A stretch of 64,000 nucleotides of DNA. It comes from Medakamo hakoo. Taxonomy: Eukaryota; Chlorophyta; Trebouxiophyceae; Coccomyxaceae. Of the stretch, positions 19,519-30,368 are shown piece after piece; the stretch's first letter is position 1, and the number at the start of each line of letters is the position of its first letter. The stretch spans positions 744,001-808,000 of the forward strand of contig CP089460.1 of the NCBI GenBank assembly GCA_026636295.1, in the 5' to 3' direction. Made by a program: the position numbers and the translations under genes. The notes below the pieces were generated by a model that worked only from the letters and a program-made list of their open reading frames with translations, ran no database searches and was not told where the DNA came from.

Positions 19519-22086
19519 TCACAGCGGCAGCGCGGCCTCCAGCGCGCCCACATCCCCACGGTCCGCCGCGTCCAACAGGTCCCCGCGCCCCGCGCACGCC
19601 AGCGAGGTGCGCAAATACCCCCACACGGGCGAGGACGGCGGCGGGCGGGCCAGGGCCAGGGACCGGACGTAGAAGCGCGCGGACGCGTCGTAGTCGCCCA
19701 GGTTGGCTTGGGCGATGCCCATGTTCGTCCAGGCGCGGACGTAGCCGGGCTTGGCGGCGAGGGCCCGCCTGTAGGCGGCGGCGGCGTCGGCGGGCGAGCC
19801 CGCGTTGGCCAGGGTGGCGCCCAACTTGTTCCACAGGGAATAGTCGTCCGGGCGGGACGCGAGCGCGGCCCGGAAGGCGGCGGCCGCGCCGCCGTAATCC
19901 CGGGCCAGCGACCGCAGCACGCCCAGCGCCGCCGCCGCGTCGGCGTCGGACGGCGACGCGGCGACGGCGGCGTCAAAGCCTGCCGTCGCGGCGGCGAGGG
20001 CGGCGTCGGGCGGCAGGGCGGCGAAGGCGGCCGGCGGGGGCAGGCCGCCCGCCGCGGCCGGGTGCGCCGCGCGCAGCCAGGCGGTCAGGTGGGTCAGCGC
20101 CGCCGCCCGGTCCAGCTCGTTGGTGTGCGACACGCCCAGGGAGAGGAGGACGGCCGGGTCGCCGGGGCGGGCGGCCGCCGCGCGGGCCAGGGCCGCGATG
20201 GCCTGGCGGTCGTCGTCGTTCTCCGCGTGCGCGGTGCCCAGCAGCACCCAGGCGGCCGCGTCGGACGGGTCCGCGGCCACGGCCGCCTCCAGGGCCAGGA
20301 CCGCCTCCGCCAGCACGCCCGCCCGGAAGAGGTCGCGGCCCTTGGACAGCGGGTCCGGGTGGTCGGCGAACGGGTTGGGCCCCGGCGCGAAGGCGTAGGG
20401 CGGGGCGTCCGCCACCGCCGGCGCCGGCGGGGCGCCGGCGTGCTGTGCCTGTTCAAACTCTGCCGCCCACGCGGCCGGCGCGGCCGCGCCGCCCACGCCC
20501 GCCGCGAACTCGTCCGCCCAGTCCGCGCCTGGGGGCGCGACCGAGGTGGCGCCCACCCAGGGCGCTGGACGCGGCCCCGCAAACTCGTCCGCCCAGGCGG
20601 CGGACGGCGGCGGCGGCGGGCGGGCGGGGCAGGCCGCCGGCGCAGCAAACTCGCCCGCCCAGGCCGCGGCGCTCGCGCCGACCTCCCGCGCTTCGTTGCC
20701 CTGCAGCACGACCTCGCCGTTGCTCATCTTGGACAGGAAGCGCAGGAATGACGAGGCCTGGACCTTGGGGTTGGGGTCGGACGCCAGCGCGTCCCGCAGG
20801 GCGCGCGTGTCGGCCAGCGGGTCGGCGGGGGGCGGCGCGCGCGCGTCGGCCGCGCGCGCGGCGTCGGCCGCCGTGTCGGCCGCGAACTCGCCCGCCCAGG
20901 CCGAGCCGGGCGGCCTGGACGCCGCCTGAAACTCGGATGCCCACGCATCGAACGCGGCCGTGCCCGGCGGGGGTGGCAGCGCGCCGGGCGGGAGCGGGCC
21001 GCGGCCGGCAGCAAACTCAGAGGCCCAGGCCCCCGCGGCCGCGCCGCCGCGCGCGGCCGCTGCCGCCGCCGCCGCCGCCGCCGCCGCGTCGGGTGCGACC
21101 GACCCGCCCGCAAGCTTCGCGGCACGCTGTGTCCACACCGCTTCAAAGACGCCGGGCGGGGCCATGACCTCATGCATCGGCGGCGGGAGCGTGGACGCGT
21201 CGACGCCCGCGGACGCAAGCAGGGCGCGCACAGCCGCGTCGGCGGCGGCCGCCGCCGCCGGCCCGGCCGCGCCCGCCTGGCCGTACATTTGCCGGGCCAC
21301 GACCGTCGCCCGGTCGCGCAGGCGGCAGGCGTCGGGCAGGGGCAAGGGCGGCGCGCCGGCCGGCATGCCGGCCTGCGGGAGGCCGCCGCCCGCCGACCGG
21401 GCGGCGTCCAGAAACGCGCGGACGTGCGGGGCGTACCGGGCCGCGGCCGCCGCGCCCGCCGCCGCGGCGCCCGGGTCCAGGGGCGGCGGGCGGGGTGCGG
21501 CCGCGGCCAGGGCGGCCTGCGCGGCAAAGGCCGCCTCGAAGTCCGGCCGGCCGGGCGGCGGGCGGCCCGGCCGGTGTTGCCCCGCCAAAAACTCGTCCAC
21601 CGCGCCCACAAACCCGCCGCCAGGCGGTGCGGCGCCGGGGACGGGGAGGGGTACGCCGCCTGTGGCGGCGGCGGCGGCGGCGGCGGCGGACCCGGGCGGT
21701 GGGGCGGTGGCCAGGCCGGGCGGCGGCGGGCCGCCAAAGCCCGGGAGCTGGGAGAGAGAGGGGAGAGAGAGAGGGACGGGGTTGGGAGGGGTGTGGGCGA
21801 GCGCCAGCAGGGCAATGGGGCCGGCTACACAGGAGCGGCGCGCGGCGCCGCCCTCGCGCCTCCACCCGCCGCCAGCCTGCCCAGGCACGGCCAGGCGCTC
21901 TGGCCTCCTGGCGAACCGCAGAAGACCCCAAACCCCCACTCCACGCACCTCTTGCAGGCGGCCGTGCGCTTTGGTCGGGCGGCCGAGCAGCGCATCGGCC
22001 AGGCCGCCCAGGGCATTGGAGGGCCCGGCGCCGCCGCCGTCGGGCGCGCACGAATCGGAGCCGGTAACCAGGCCGCGGAGGGCCAT
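19519..22086 (-). CDS. PEX5: Peroxisomal PTS1 receptor PEX5
   Basis: Cargo receptor that recognises C-terminal SKL-type signals and carries proteins into peroxisomes. Exon 1 is 22086-21949, intron 21948-21748, exon 2 is 21747-19519; 788 residues. The start MALRGLVTGSDSCAP keeps the conserved N-terminal Cys (monoubiquitination site used for recycling) and the plant-like RDLVTG block. The central disordered part contains seven WxxxF pentapeptides (WASEF twice, WAGEF twice, WADEF twice, WAAEF), the docking sites for PEX14/PEX13. The C-terminal part, from about residue 500, is a run of TPR repeats (for example AAWVLLGTAHAENDDDRQAI and YSLWNKLGATLANAG). It lies in tandem upstream of TAP46 on the same strand. 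Confidence 0.92.
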   Translation of the reverse strand: MALRGLVTGSDSCAPDGGGAGPSNALGGLADALLGRPTKAHGRLQEVRGVGVWGLLRFARRPERLAVPGQAGGGWRREGGAARRSCVAGPIALLALAHTPPNPVPLSLPSLSQLPGFGGPPPPGLATAPPPGSAAAAAAAATGGVPLPVPGAAPPGGGFVGAVDEFLAGQHRPGRPPPGRPDFEAAFAAQAALAAAAPRPPPLDPGAAAAGAAAAARYAPHVRAFLDAARSAGGGLPQAGMPAGAPPLPLPDACRLRDRATVVARQMYGQAGAAGPAAAAAADAAVRALLASAGVDASTLPPPMHEVMAPPGVFEAVWTQRAAKLAGGSVAPDAAAAAAAAAAAARGGAAAGAWASEFAAGRGPLPPGALPPPPGTAAFDAWASEFQAASRPPGSAWAGEFAADTAADAARAADARAPPPADPLADTRALRDALASDPNPKVQASSFLRFLSKMSNGEVVLQGNEAREVGASAAAWAGEFAAPAACPARPPPPPSAAWADEFAGPRPAPWVGATSVAPPGADWADEFAAGVGGAAAPAAWAAEFEQAQHAGAPPAPAVADAPPYAFAPGPNPFADHPDPLSKGRDLFRAGVLAEAVLALEAAVAADPSDAAAWVLLGTAHAENDDDRQAIAALARAAAARPGDPAVLLSLGVSHTNELDRAAALTHLTAWLRAAHPAAAGGLPPPAAFAALPPDAALAAATAGFDAAVAASPSDADAAAALGVLRSLARDYGGAAAAFRAALASRPDDYSLWNKLGATLANAGSPADAAAAYRRALAAKPGYVRAWTNMGIAQANLGDYDASARFYVRSLALARPPPSSPVWGYLRTSLACAGRGDLLDAADRGDVGALEAALPL

Positions 22087-22336
22087 GGCTGGCGTGCGGC
22101 GTGCGGCGTGGGTGCTGCGCACGCCCCCCCGTCAGACGCCTGTGTTTTTTTTTCCACTGAGCTCGCAGGCCGACCTCAACCCACACCCTCGCCCAAAAAA
22201 AAACGCGCGCGTTACATTTTCTTTCACGGTGCTTTCGCACTCTTATTTACACGGTTGCTTGCTCGCTCGCTCGCTCTTCCTCTCTCAAAAACGCGAGCCG
22301 CGCGCGGCTTCCAGGAAAAAAAGACACCCCCCCCCC

Positions 22337-23421
22337 TCACGGCTTGGCCGTGGTCAGGTTGCCGCAGCCTGGGCTGGGCACGCCGTCGTTGACGCCCAGG
22401 CAGAACTGGACGGTCGCGTACCCCGTGTCGGGCGGCAGGGACCCGACGTCCAAGGCCGAGAACAGCCACTCCGTCGCCTGGCCGGCGAACAGGCCGCCCA
22501 CGCCCGCGGCCGTGTAGCCGTTGCCCGTGAACAGCGTGTTCATGTTGCCCTGGCACCCGAACGACAGGAAGTAGCGGAAGTAGGCGGCCTGCTGGGCGAC
22601 GTCGGCCGTGGACGCGAGCAAGGCCTTGAGGTCGGTGGCCATGGCGACGGACGCGGTCATGTTGCGCGAGCAGTTGGACCGGTAGTCGCCGTTGGCATTG
22701 AAGTAACACCAGTTCTTCTGGGTGCAGAACGCGGCGTACGCCGCGTTCCAGTAGGCGTTGCAGAAGGCGAGGGCCGTCGCGTCGATGGCCGTCGGCGGCA
22801 CCAGCACCATCTGCGTCGTGTTGAACGGCGCGACGTTCGGCGGCGCGCACGTCTCGGCGTCCACCCGCACGCCCGGCACGACCAGGCGGGGGGACGCAGC
22901 GCTCGGGTACAGCAGGGGCGCGTGGTACGAGCACTGCGCCGGGCAGCCGCTGACCTCCCGGAACGTGTGGCGCTCCAGGTACGCGATGACCGACTCCGGG
23001 ATGACCAGGCCCTCGTCCGCGTAGATGTACTCGTACAGCGCCTTCAGGTCCGCCCACGTCGGCGCGATGCCGGCCACGTCCGTGTTCATGCCCGGCACGG
23101 CCAGGGGCGCGACCGCCATCTGGGCGCGCACGGCGGCGCGCGAGACGATGACGAGCGTGTAGACCTCGTCGATCGCCCAGTCGGCGGCGGAGTAGCCGAC
23201 GCCGGAGATCAGGTTCTGGCCGTTGGGGTAGGTGAACAGGCCGGAAAAGTTGGCGGACGAGTAGCTCTGTACGGCAAAGCCGGCCTTGTCTGACGGCATG
23301 TTCAGGCCGACGGTCGGTGGGCGGGAGATGACGGCGTACTTTTGCAGGCCGTCCGAGCCCGTCCAGAAGCCTGCGAGGAGTGAAGGGGTTGCGTGTTTAG
23401 GTTTTGGACGGACACGGCCCA

Positions 23422-23455
<34 letters not shown>

Positions 23456-24246
23456 ACCACCACCACGCACCGACGGGCCGCTGCGTCTGGTCCAGCGCCC
23501 TCTCCAGGCTCGTGGCCGGGACCGGGTGCGACCCGATGCGGCCGTACAGGTCAGAGTCGACGCACCGCAGCTCGCCGGCCAGGAAGGCTTGCGCGTACTC
23601 GGCGGGCGTCTTGACGCAGTCGTACTCGTGGACGCGCGCGCGGAGCAGGGCCTTGGCCGTGCCCGGGTTGTCCAGGGCCGTCCTGACCTTGGCCTTGAGC
23701 GCGGCCGCCTTCTGCTCCAGCGCCGCGACGGCCGCCGCCTTCGGGTCGTCGGCCTTGATGATGCCCTCCAGGCGGTGCGCCGCGTTCTGGGCGGCGGCCT
23801 TGGCGTCCTGCAGGGCGTCAACCTGGGGGGAGGGTGGGTGGGGGGGTGGGGGGTGGGAATGGTGGGGATGGAAGGCACCCAAGGCCGCCCACGGCCGGCC
23901 GCGCGCTCGCTCCTGCATCTCCCACCGCCTCAGCCACACAACACACGCACACACGCACACACCTTCATGTCGGCCAGCTGGTACGTGGACTTGGTCACCA
24001 ACGCGCCCTGGTTGCGCCCCGCCCCGCCCCTCTCTGACATGGAGCCAGAGAAACACGCCCTTTTCATAGGTGGGAGTCGGCGGCGGCGACGGCGGCGGCG
24101 CTCCTCGAGAGGCAGGCTGTCGGCCCCTCCCAGAAAACCGCGGTTGTACAGCGCGCTGTTTTTTTCTGGCGCGGGCGTCCCCGCTTCCCGCACTGGTAAC
24201 AACGCACCCCGGCCAGGACTAGGAGAGCGAGAGCAGACGCTTTCAT
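22337..24246 (-). CDS. Secreted protein of unrecognised family, paralogue A
   Basis: Four exons: 24246-24208, 24007-23963, 23822-23471, 23370-22337; 489 residues with consistent phases. The first exon is a signal peptide core (MKASALALLVLAG). A predicted helical region follows (KAAAQNAAHRLEG...LEQKAAALKAKV). The rest is a mostly soluble domain with about a dozen cysteines and several N-glycosylation sequons (NFS, NTT, NCS, NMT, NLT). Characteristic stretches are TPAEYAQAFLAGELRC, TWADLKALYEYIYADEG, and NMNTLFTGNGYTAAG. The same order of motifs occurs in the head-to-head neighbour on the plus strand, so the two are diverged duplicates. I do not recognise the family. The signal peptide, Cys content and sequons suggest an extracellular or lumenal protein. 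Confidence 0.65.
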
Positions 24247-24744
24247 GGTGTGAGGGTGGGTGGGTGCCACGCGCTGTGTCCTGCCCTTAAATTTTCGAGG
24301 AGAGAGAGAGAAAGAAGCAATGCGAGGGGCTCAAAATGAAAACCTGCCAAACCACCTTTCCTGAAACAGGTGAGAAAACACACACGCGCGCGCGCACACG
24401 CGCACACACCTCACACATCTCACACACAGCCTGAAGCCATGGCCCGTCAGGTGCGCGGAGGGGGCGGGCGGTGTGCAGATTGTGGGCGGGGCGCGGCCAC
24501 GCCGGCGTAAAAATGCCTGAGTCAGCCAAGAAAAAGTTTTTCTTAGCACGTTGCAGCGCAACGCGCCCCACACACGCAACGCGCAACGCACACACACACG
24601 CACACACCACCCCACAAACACTACCGCACACCCCACCCGGCCCCTCCGGCGGCCTCCCGGGAAGCCGTGCCACGCCAGCCGCACGGCGGAAGGGAAGGAG
24701 GGCGTAAGGAAGGCGGGCTCACATGCCTGCTCTTTTTTTTTTTG
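24247..24744. other. Intergenic region between the two divergent secreted paralogues
   Basis: About 500 bases holding GA-rich and CA/GT repeat stretches (24300-24420, 24590-24620), a repeated CAACGCGC-like motif near 24560-24595, and a T run. No gene seen. It probably carries both promoters, so the pair may be co-regulated; this is inference from orientation. Confidence 0.45.
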
Positions 24745-26183
24745 ATGCCGCCTGAGCGCGCCATCATGCCGGGCGGCGCGGCATGCGCCCCCCCGCCATT
24801 TCACATGGGCCCCTCCTCACCTCCTCACACGCGCGCGCGCGCGCCCGCACGCACACCCACCACGCTCTCCCAGCTCGCCCTGCTCGCCCTGCTGGCCGCC
24901 GCCGTGGCCGCGGCCCTGCCGCCGTTGGCCGCCGCCGCCGCCGAGGAAGCCGCGGCAAAGGGCCTGGGCGGGGAAGTCAAGGACAAGGTCGAGTCGCTGC
25001 TGTGCGTTGTGCCTCGCTTTTTTGTTTCAGGGCGGAGGCGGCGCACCTTGGAACGCCAGGCCGGTGGCACGCGTCCATGCCCTCCCTCTCTCTCCTCCTC
25101 ACGCGGGCACGCACACCCCTCCACCACCACCACCACCACCACCACCACCACCACCACCACCACCACCACCACCACCACCACCCCAGCGGCGACGCTTTGT
25201 CCGCAAAAGACGCGGCCGTCGACGAGGTGAAGGCCAGGGCGTCCAAGCTGTGGTCCAAGGTCGAGGCCGGCTACCCCTTCGACCTGTACCCGGACTGCGT
25301 GCGCACGGCCGCCGAGTGGAAGGCGGCCTGGGACGCGGGCACGTTCCCGCCCTGCGTCGCGCCGTGGCTCTACTTCCGCGCGCCCGACTCGGCCGCGGAC
25401 GTGGCCGACCCGAGCGCCGCGGGCACGTACGTCAAGGGCCCGGCCGTCTCCCTGGCCTTTGCCGCGCCCGGGACGGGGACGCTGGCCGTGCTGGCGGCGC
25501 GGGCGCGGTGCGTCAGGGACGGGTGCTCGCCCCGTGCCCTGCTGGAAGCCATCCTGGACGTCTTCCAGATCGACCCGTCGTCCTACCCGGCCGACGCGCG
25601 CATCCCCCTGAAGGTCTTCGGCAGCGACGCGTCCATCTGGCTGGGCACCAACAAGGGCGTGTCCGCCTTCCCGCCCACCTGGCCGGCCGCCTTTGACGCG
25701 GTGCGCCGCGACTTCGACCTGGACCCCCGCCTGCTGGGCGACGGCCCGCTGCGCGAGCTGGTCACCGCGTACGCGTACAGCCCGACGACGCTGGCCGCGT
25801 ACCAGGCCGTGACCGGGTGCACGACCACCCAGCCGGACTGCAGCAACCGGACGGCGGACGCCAACCCGACGTGCCAGGCGTACGCGGCCGCCCTGGGCGC
25901 GTTCTGCAAGCCCGGCGGCTCCCAAAACTACGACACCGCCTCGTGCGTGGACGCCCTGAAGCGCCAGCCGACGGACGCGGCCGGCGCGGTCTCGGCCGTC
26001 ACCGCCCGCGCTTTTTACGCGGCGTGCCTGGACATGTACTTCCTGTTCACGGCCAACGGCTTCGTGTACGCCGGGTCGGACGCGGACCCGACGGGCCTGG
26101 CCAGCCGGGAATTCCTGGTGACGGGCGACGCGAAGCTGGCACAGACGGGCGGGTACGCGGTCATCTGGCTGGGGGGCGCGTGA
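24745..26183 (+). CDS. Secreted protein of unrecognised family, paralogue B
   Basis: Two-exon model: 24745-25001 and 25187-26183 (417 residues). A hydrophobic stretch (LALLALLAAAVAAALPPLAAA) near residue 45 could be a signal sequence. A CTCTCCCAG just before it may instead be a splice acceptor, so the N-terminus is uncertain; in-frame ATGs also occur at 24766 and 24805. The mature part shares with the minus-strand neighbour DCVRTAAEWKAAWDAGTF, FPPTWPAAFDAVRRDF, CQAYAAALGAFC and MYFLFTANGFVYAG, in the same order. It has fewer sequons but a similar Cys pattern. Function unknown. The intron 25002-25186 contains a long CCA repeat ending at the acceptor. Confidence 0.6.
25120..25183. repeat. (CCA)n microsatellite at an intron 3' end
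   Basis: About 21 uninterrupted CCA units lie directly upstream of the CCCCAG acceptor at 25186, where a pyrimidine tract would normally be. Length is likely to vary between strains. Confidence 0.9.
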
Positions 26184-26330
26184 AGTGCACGGCTGGGTTG
26201 GTGGGGACGTGCAAAATAAGGTGGAAAAAAAAACCTTACCAGGGGTGGTGGCTTTTTCACACACACACACCCTTTTTTGTCTGACGGGCGGGCGGCGCCC
26301 TCCACCCCGCCCCGGCCACACCAGCACACC

Positions 26331-28858
26331 ATGCCGCCACCGCCTCCCCCAATGCGGGGCCGCCACCCGTTCACGGCCCCCGTCCTCCGCACCTTCACGC
26401 TGGCGGGCGAGCACGGCACGCCCCGCCGGTTCTGGCTGGAGCTCGGCCTGCTCGCCGGGCTGGCCCTGCCCTTTCTGGCCCCGCTCGTCGGGCTGGCCGT
26501 CATCACGCCCGTCGTCCGGCTGGCGGCCGCGGTGGGCGGGGAGATCGGGCCGGCGACGGCGTGCTACGGGCCGGGCGTCCAGGTGTGTGTGTGTGTGTGT
26601 GTGTGCGGGGGGGAGGCGGGGTCGTTGCAGGGTGCCCGCTCCCGTGTGCGCCTCTTCGACCACGCTCTCACCACCCACCCGCTCCGTCGTAGGTCTGCGA
26701 CTACACCGTCCGCTTCGACTACACGTTCTGGAACCTGACGAATCCGGTCGCCTGGCGGGCGGGGACGGCGCCGCCGGCGCTGGAGCCGATCGGCCCCTTT
26801 GCCTTCACCGCGCGTGAGGCGCGCTGGAACGTTTCCTTTTCGGGCGACAGGGCGGAGGTGACGTACTCGTCCACGTTTTACCACGCGGCATTCGACCGGT
26901 CGGCGTCATGCCCGGCCTGTGAACTGGACGGGGCGGCCATCACGTCGATCAACCGCGGCTACTTGGCGGCCCTGGCCGGGTCGGGCGGGTCGGAGCTGCC
27001 GTGGCTGCTGCCCGGCGTCCCGGCCGCGCTCAGCGGCGTGCTGGCCGGCATGGCGGCGGGGCTGCGGGCCGCCGTCCCCGGCTTGGACGAGCCCACGTCC
27101 GTGGCCCTGGCCGCCCGCCAGTGGTGGGCGTGCGACGTGTGGCCGCCCAGCCCCGCGCCCGGCCCGCCGCTGGAGCTGTGCGGCCACGCGGCCGGGGCCG
27201 GGCGGCCGCCGCCCGCGCTCGGCGACGACGGCGCGGCCGCCCTGCTGGCCGCCCTCCTGGGCGACCCGGCGGCCGCGGACGCCATGGGTTCCGACCCGTC
27301 CGCCCGCATGGCCGCCCTGTTCTTTGGCCTGGCCCCCCTGCCGGCGGTCGGCGCCGCCGCCGGGCTGTCAGCGGCCGACGCGCAGTCGGTCCAGCAGTAT
27401 GTGCGGTCAGTCGCGGCCGCCTGGGTCGGCCCCGGCTTTGAGGCCGCGTTCCTGGGCGCGCCGCTGGGCCCGGCCTCCGGCGGGCTGCTCGTGTCACGCC
27501 CCGCCCGGGCCTGGATCGAGGGGTGGGCCGACCCGCTGCTGGCGGCGGTGCTGCCGGGCGGGGCGGCCAACCCGGCCGCCACGGTCTCGGCCGCGCTCGC
27601 GTTCCCGTCCCTGGACGCGCCGGCCCTGCGCCTGGGCAGGCCGCTGGCCGACCTCACCTTCCGCGACCACCCGGCCATCGCGACCTACACCGTGCGCACC
27701 GGCAAACCCACGGAAGACGTGGACGCGTCGTCCAAACGCTTCGTCTTCACGCCGGCCGAGCCCGGCGCGGTCGTGCGCGTCAACGGCCAGGCCGTCGTCG
27801 CGGCGTACTCGGGCGTGTCCGGCGCGTTCACATTCCCGGGCCCGGACCCGGCCGACCCGGCGTCCGCCGTTGGCGGACCCATTCCCCTGGCCGGCACCGC
27901 GCTGGCGGGCGCGGCGTTTGCCCAGAAAGCGGCGGGCCGGGGCGACACGCTCCGACTGTTTGACGGCGGCCTGGGCCGCCCGCTGGCCGCGGTGCCGGCC
28001 GGGCCGGGCGCCTTGGGCCGGGCCGACGCACGGGCCGACCTGGCCGGGTCGGCCATCGTGCGGCGGCGCGGCGGCAGGTCCGTCACCGTCAACGGCATCG
28101 ACGCCGTCGTGTACGGCCTGGACGGGCCGACGACGGCCGGGTGCGGCGGCGGTGGTGGGGCGGGTGGAGAGCGCGACGCCACCGCCCCGCCCCCGTCGTC
28201 CCACCGGTGCGCCTTCCCAGACCCGGCGGCCTGGACGTGGAACGCCTCGCTCATCTACGGCACGCCCACCCTGCTGGGCCTGCCCCGCTGGGCGGGCGCG
28301 CCCGCCGCCCTGGCCGCGGGCGGCGGCCCGACCCTGGCCACCCCGCCGCCGGCCGCGTCGCCGGCCACCCCGCCCGAGGCGGCCTGGTGGTTTGGCGTCG
28401 AACCGTTCTCCGGCCTGACCGTCGCCGCCTCCAAGCCCGTCCAAGTCGCGCACCGGGTGTTCCCCACGGACGGGCTGTACCCGGCCCTGTGGACGCCGCC
28501 GGGCGGGGATGGCGTGGGCGGGCCCGGCCGCGGCGCGTACGTCCCGACGCACTGGGCGACCGCCGCCTTTGCGGCCGACATCCCGCCCATGCGGGCGGGG
28601 CTGCGCATCGTCTGGTACATGCGCGTCATCATGTCGTACACCATCCCCGCCGCCGCGGTCGCCGTGCTGGCCGGGTGTGGGTGGGCGCTGGCGGGCAGCG
28701 CGCGCGGCAGGGAGGCGCGGGCGGCGCTCGCAGCCCTGCGCGCCTCGCGGGCGCCGCCGACGGAGTTGACCAAGGAAGAGCGAGAGGACCTGGTGGCGGG
28801 CGCGGAGGCGGAACGGGTGGAAGGGAGTGCCGGGAGTGGAGGGGTGGCGGCCGCGTGA
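26331..28858 (+). CDS. CD36/LIMP-2 scavenger receptor family membrane protein
   Basis: Two exons, 26331-26582 and 26693-28858; 805 residues. The N-terminal membrane span is LGLLAGLALPFLAPLVGLAV. The ectodomain starts with the family block FDYTFWNLTNPVAW (N-glycosylation sequon in the same position as in CD36), then EPIGPFAFTAREARW, an equivalent of the GPYVYRE motif. After a long loop come DHPAIATYTVRTGK and further ectodomain sequence. A second span (SYTIPAAAVAVLAGCGWALAG) sits near the C-terminus, leaving short cytosolic tails at both ends, which is the CD36 topology. Animal members take up lipids or act in lysosomes; the algal role is unknown. At about 805 residues it is longer than the usual 470-500, with Gly/Pro-rich insertions in the loop regions. 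Confidence 0.75.
26583..26604. repeat. (GT)n microsatellite forming an intron donor
   Basis: The intron of the CD36-like gene starts directly with about 11 GT dinucleotides, so several alternative GT donors are present in tandem. Confidence 0.85.
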
Positions 28859-28972
28859 AGGAGGGGGGGTGGGAGGGGGCGGGTGGGGAGGGTTGACTGT
28901 GTTTTTCACTAAGGCCCCTTTGATTTGTTTATCCCCCACGCGCGCGCCCCGCCCTCTTTTCTCTCCCTAAAC

Positions 28973-30217
28973 ATGGCGCGGTCATCGGTCATGGTTGCCC
29001 TGATGGGCGCGTGCCTGGCCGCGCGCGCGCGCGCCCAGGCGTTTGTGGGCGCGCCGGCGGGGGCAGGAGGTGAGGGAGGTGTGAGGGCAGGTGGGCGGGC
29101 GGGTGGATGGGAAGGGACGCGCGTGCGCGCACGCTTCCAGCCTCTCCGCCACTCCCCCCCACCCCGCCCAGCCCTCACACCCGGCACTGCCTCCACACAC
29201 GCGCACGCCCGCAGGGACGCCGACCACGCTGGACTTTGACTTTACAGGTGAGCGCGCGCGCGCGGGAGATAGCGCGCGCGCGCGGGAGATAGAGAGACGA
29301 AAGATAGAGAGAGGGAGAGAGAGGGGGCAGGGGGGCGGCGAGGGTTGGGGCTGACCGCCGCGTCCCCTCCCTCCCCGCCCCCCCACCCATCATCCTCCCC
29401 AGGCCCGCCCGCCCGGTTCCTGGACCCGTCCACCGCCGTGGCCGCGGCCCGGGCCGCCCTCCCACCCGGCACCAACCTCACCCTCAACTCCCTGTCCTGC
29501 GCGGCGTCCGCGGCCGTCGCCCTGGACGGCTTGGCCTGGCCCGCGGCCGACCCGCCCGCCGAGGCGGGCCTGCGCGCGGCCGCGGCCCGCGCGCTCGGCG
29601 CGGCCGCTGCCGCCGGCGCCCCCCCGCCTCCGACCATGGCCGTCGCTGCCGCACCCGATGGGGCGGGCATGGCGAGCCTGCAGCTGACGGCCGGCGGGTT
29701 TGCGTCGTGCGGGGCGGCAGGCGGCGCGGCCGACGCGCTGGCGGCGGGGCTGCTCGCCGCGTTGAGCGACGAACTGGGCGGCCGTCCGTCCGTGTCCCCA
29801 CGCTTTGAGGGCGGTGGACCGTCTGTCCAAGCCCGGCTGAGCCTGCTGGTGGGCGGGGGAGGCGCCGGGTCCGCCGACCTGGCCGCGGCCCGCGCGGCGG
29901 TCGAGGCGGCCGTCCAGGCGGCGGCCGAGGCGGCCGCGCCCGCGCCGGGTGCGCCCCCAGGCGCACCTCCACGCCGCCTGGGCCCGGCGGACGCGGCACC
30001 GGCCGCCAGCCCGCCCCCCACCCGCACCGCGGCCCCCGCCGGGCTGGGCGTCCCCAACCTGGACACGCCCGCGCCCACGCCGGCCGGGCCTGACTTTGCC
30101 GCCGACCCTTTCGCGACGAGTGGAGTGGCTGGTGCGCCGCGCCACCGGCGTGCGTGCCTGGCGGGGGTGGCGGCGGTCGGAGTGGGGCTGTGGGGCGGGT
30201 TGATGACGGGCGTGTGA
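28973..30217 (+). CDS. Secreted protein with hydrophobic C-terminus, unrecognised
   Basis: Three exons: 28973-29069, 29215-29247 (an 11-codon-length micro-exon, TLDFDF context), 29403-30217; 314 residues, phases 1-1. The signal peptide is MARSSVMVALMGACLAARARAQ, with a likely cleavage after AQA. The body is Ala-rich, with RFLDPSTAVAAARAALPPG and a GxSVQARLSLLVGGG stretch, and contains two cysteines. The last 22 residues (ACLAGVAAVGVGLWGGL...) are hydrophobic and could be a GPI-attachment signal or a tail anchor. No family recognised. It lies directly downstream of the CD36-like gene on the same strand and continues a run of four secretory-pathway genes. Confidence 0.55.
29251..29290. repeat. 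Perfect 20-bp tandem duplication in an intron
   Basis: Two exact adjacent copies of an alternating GC unit ending GGGAGAT (29251-29270, 29271-29290) begin three bases after a splice donor. The alternating purine-pyrimidine GC tract could favour Z-DNA; no function is shown. Confidence 0.9.
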
Positions 30218-30368
30218 AGATTCACAGCAAGCAAGAAGGGATGGAGGGAGAGTGGCCAGGGTGGAGTGCGCTGCAGGTCAGAGAGCCAGTGTGCTCACAC
30301 ACAACCCAATTGCTGCCGCACAGCGGCCTCTGCACCCAGGGTTTGGGCGTAGATCACGCACCGGAACC

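Noticed and set aside
25082-25258. Poly-Trp or poly-His frames across the CCA repeat
   Set aside because: They are translations of the intronic microsatellite in other frames and have no flanking gene structure.
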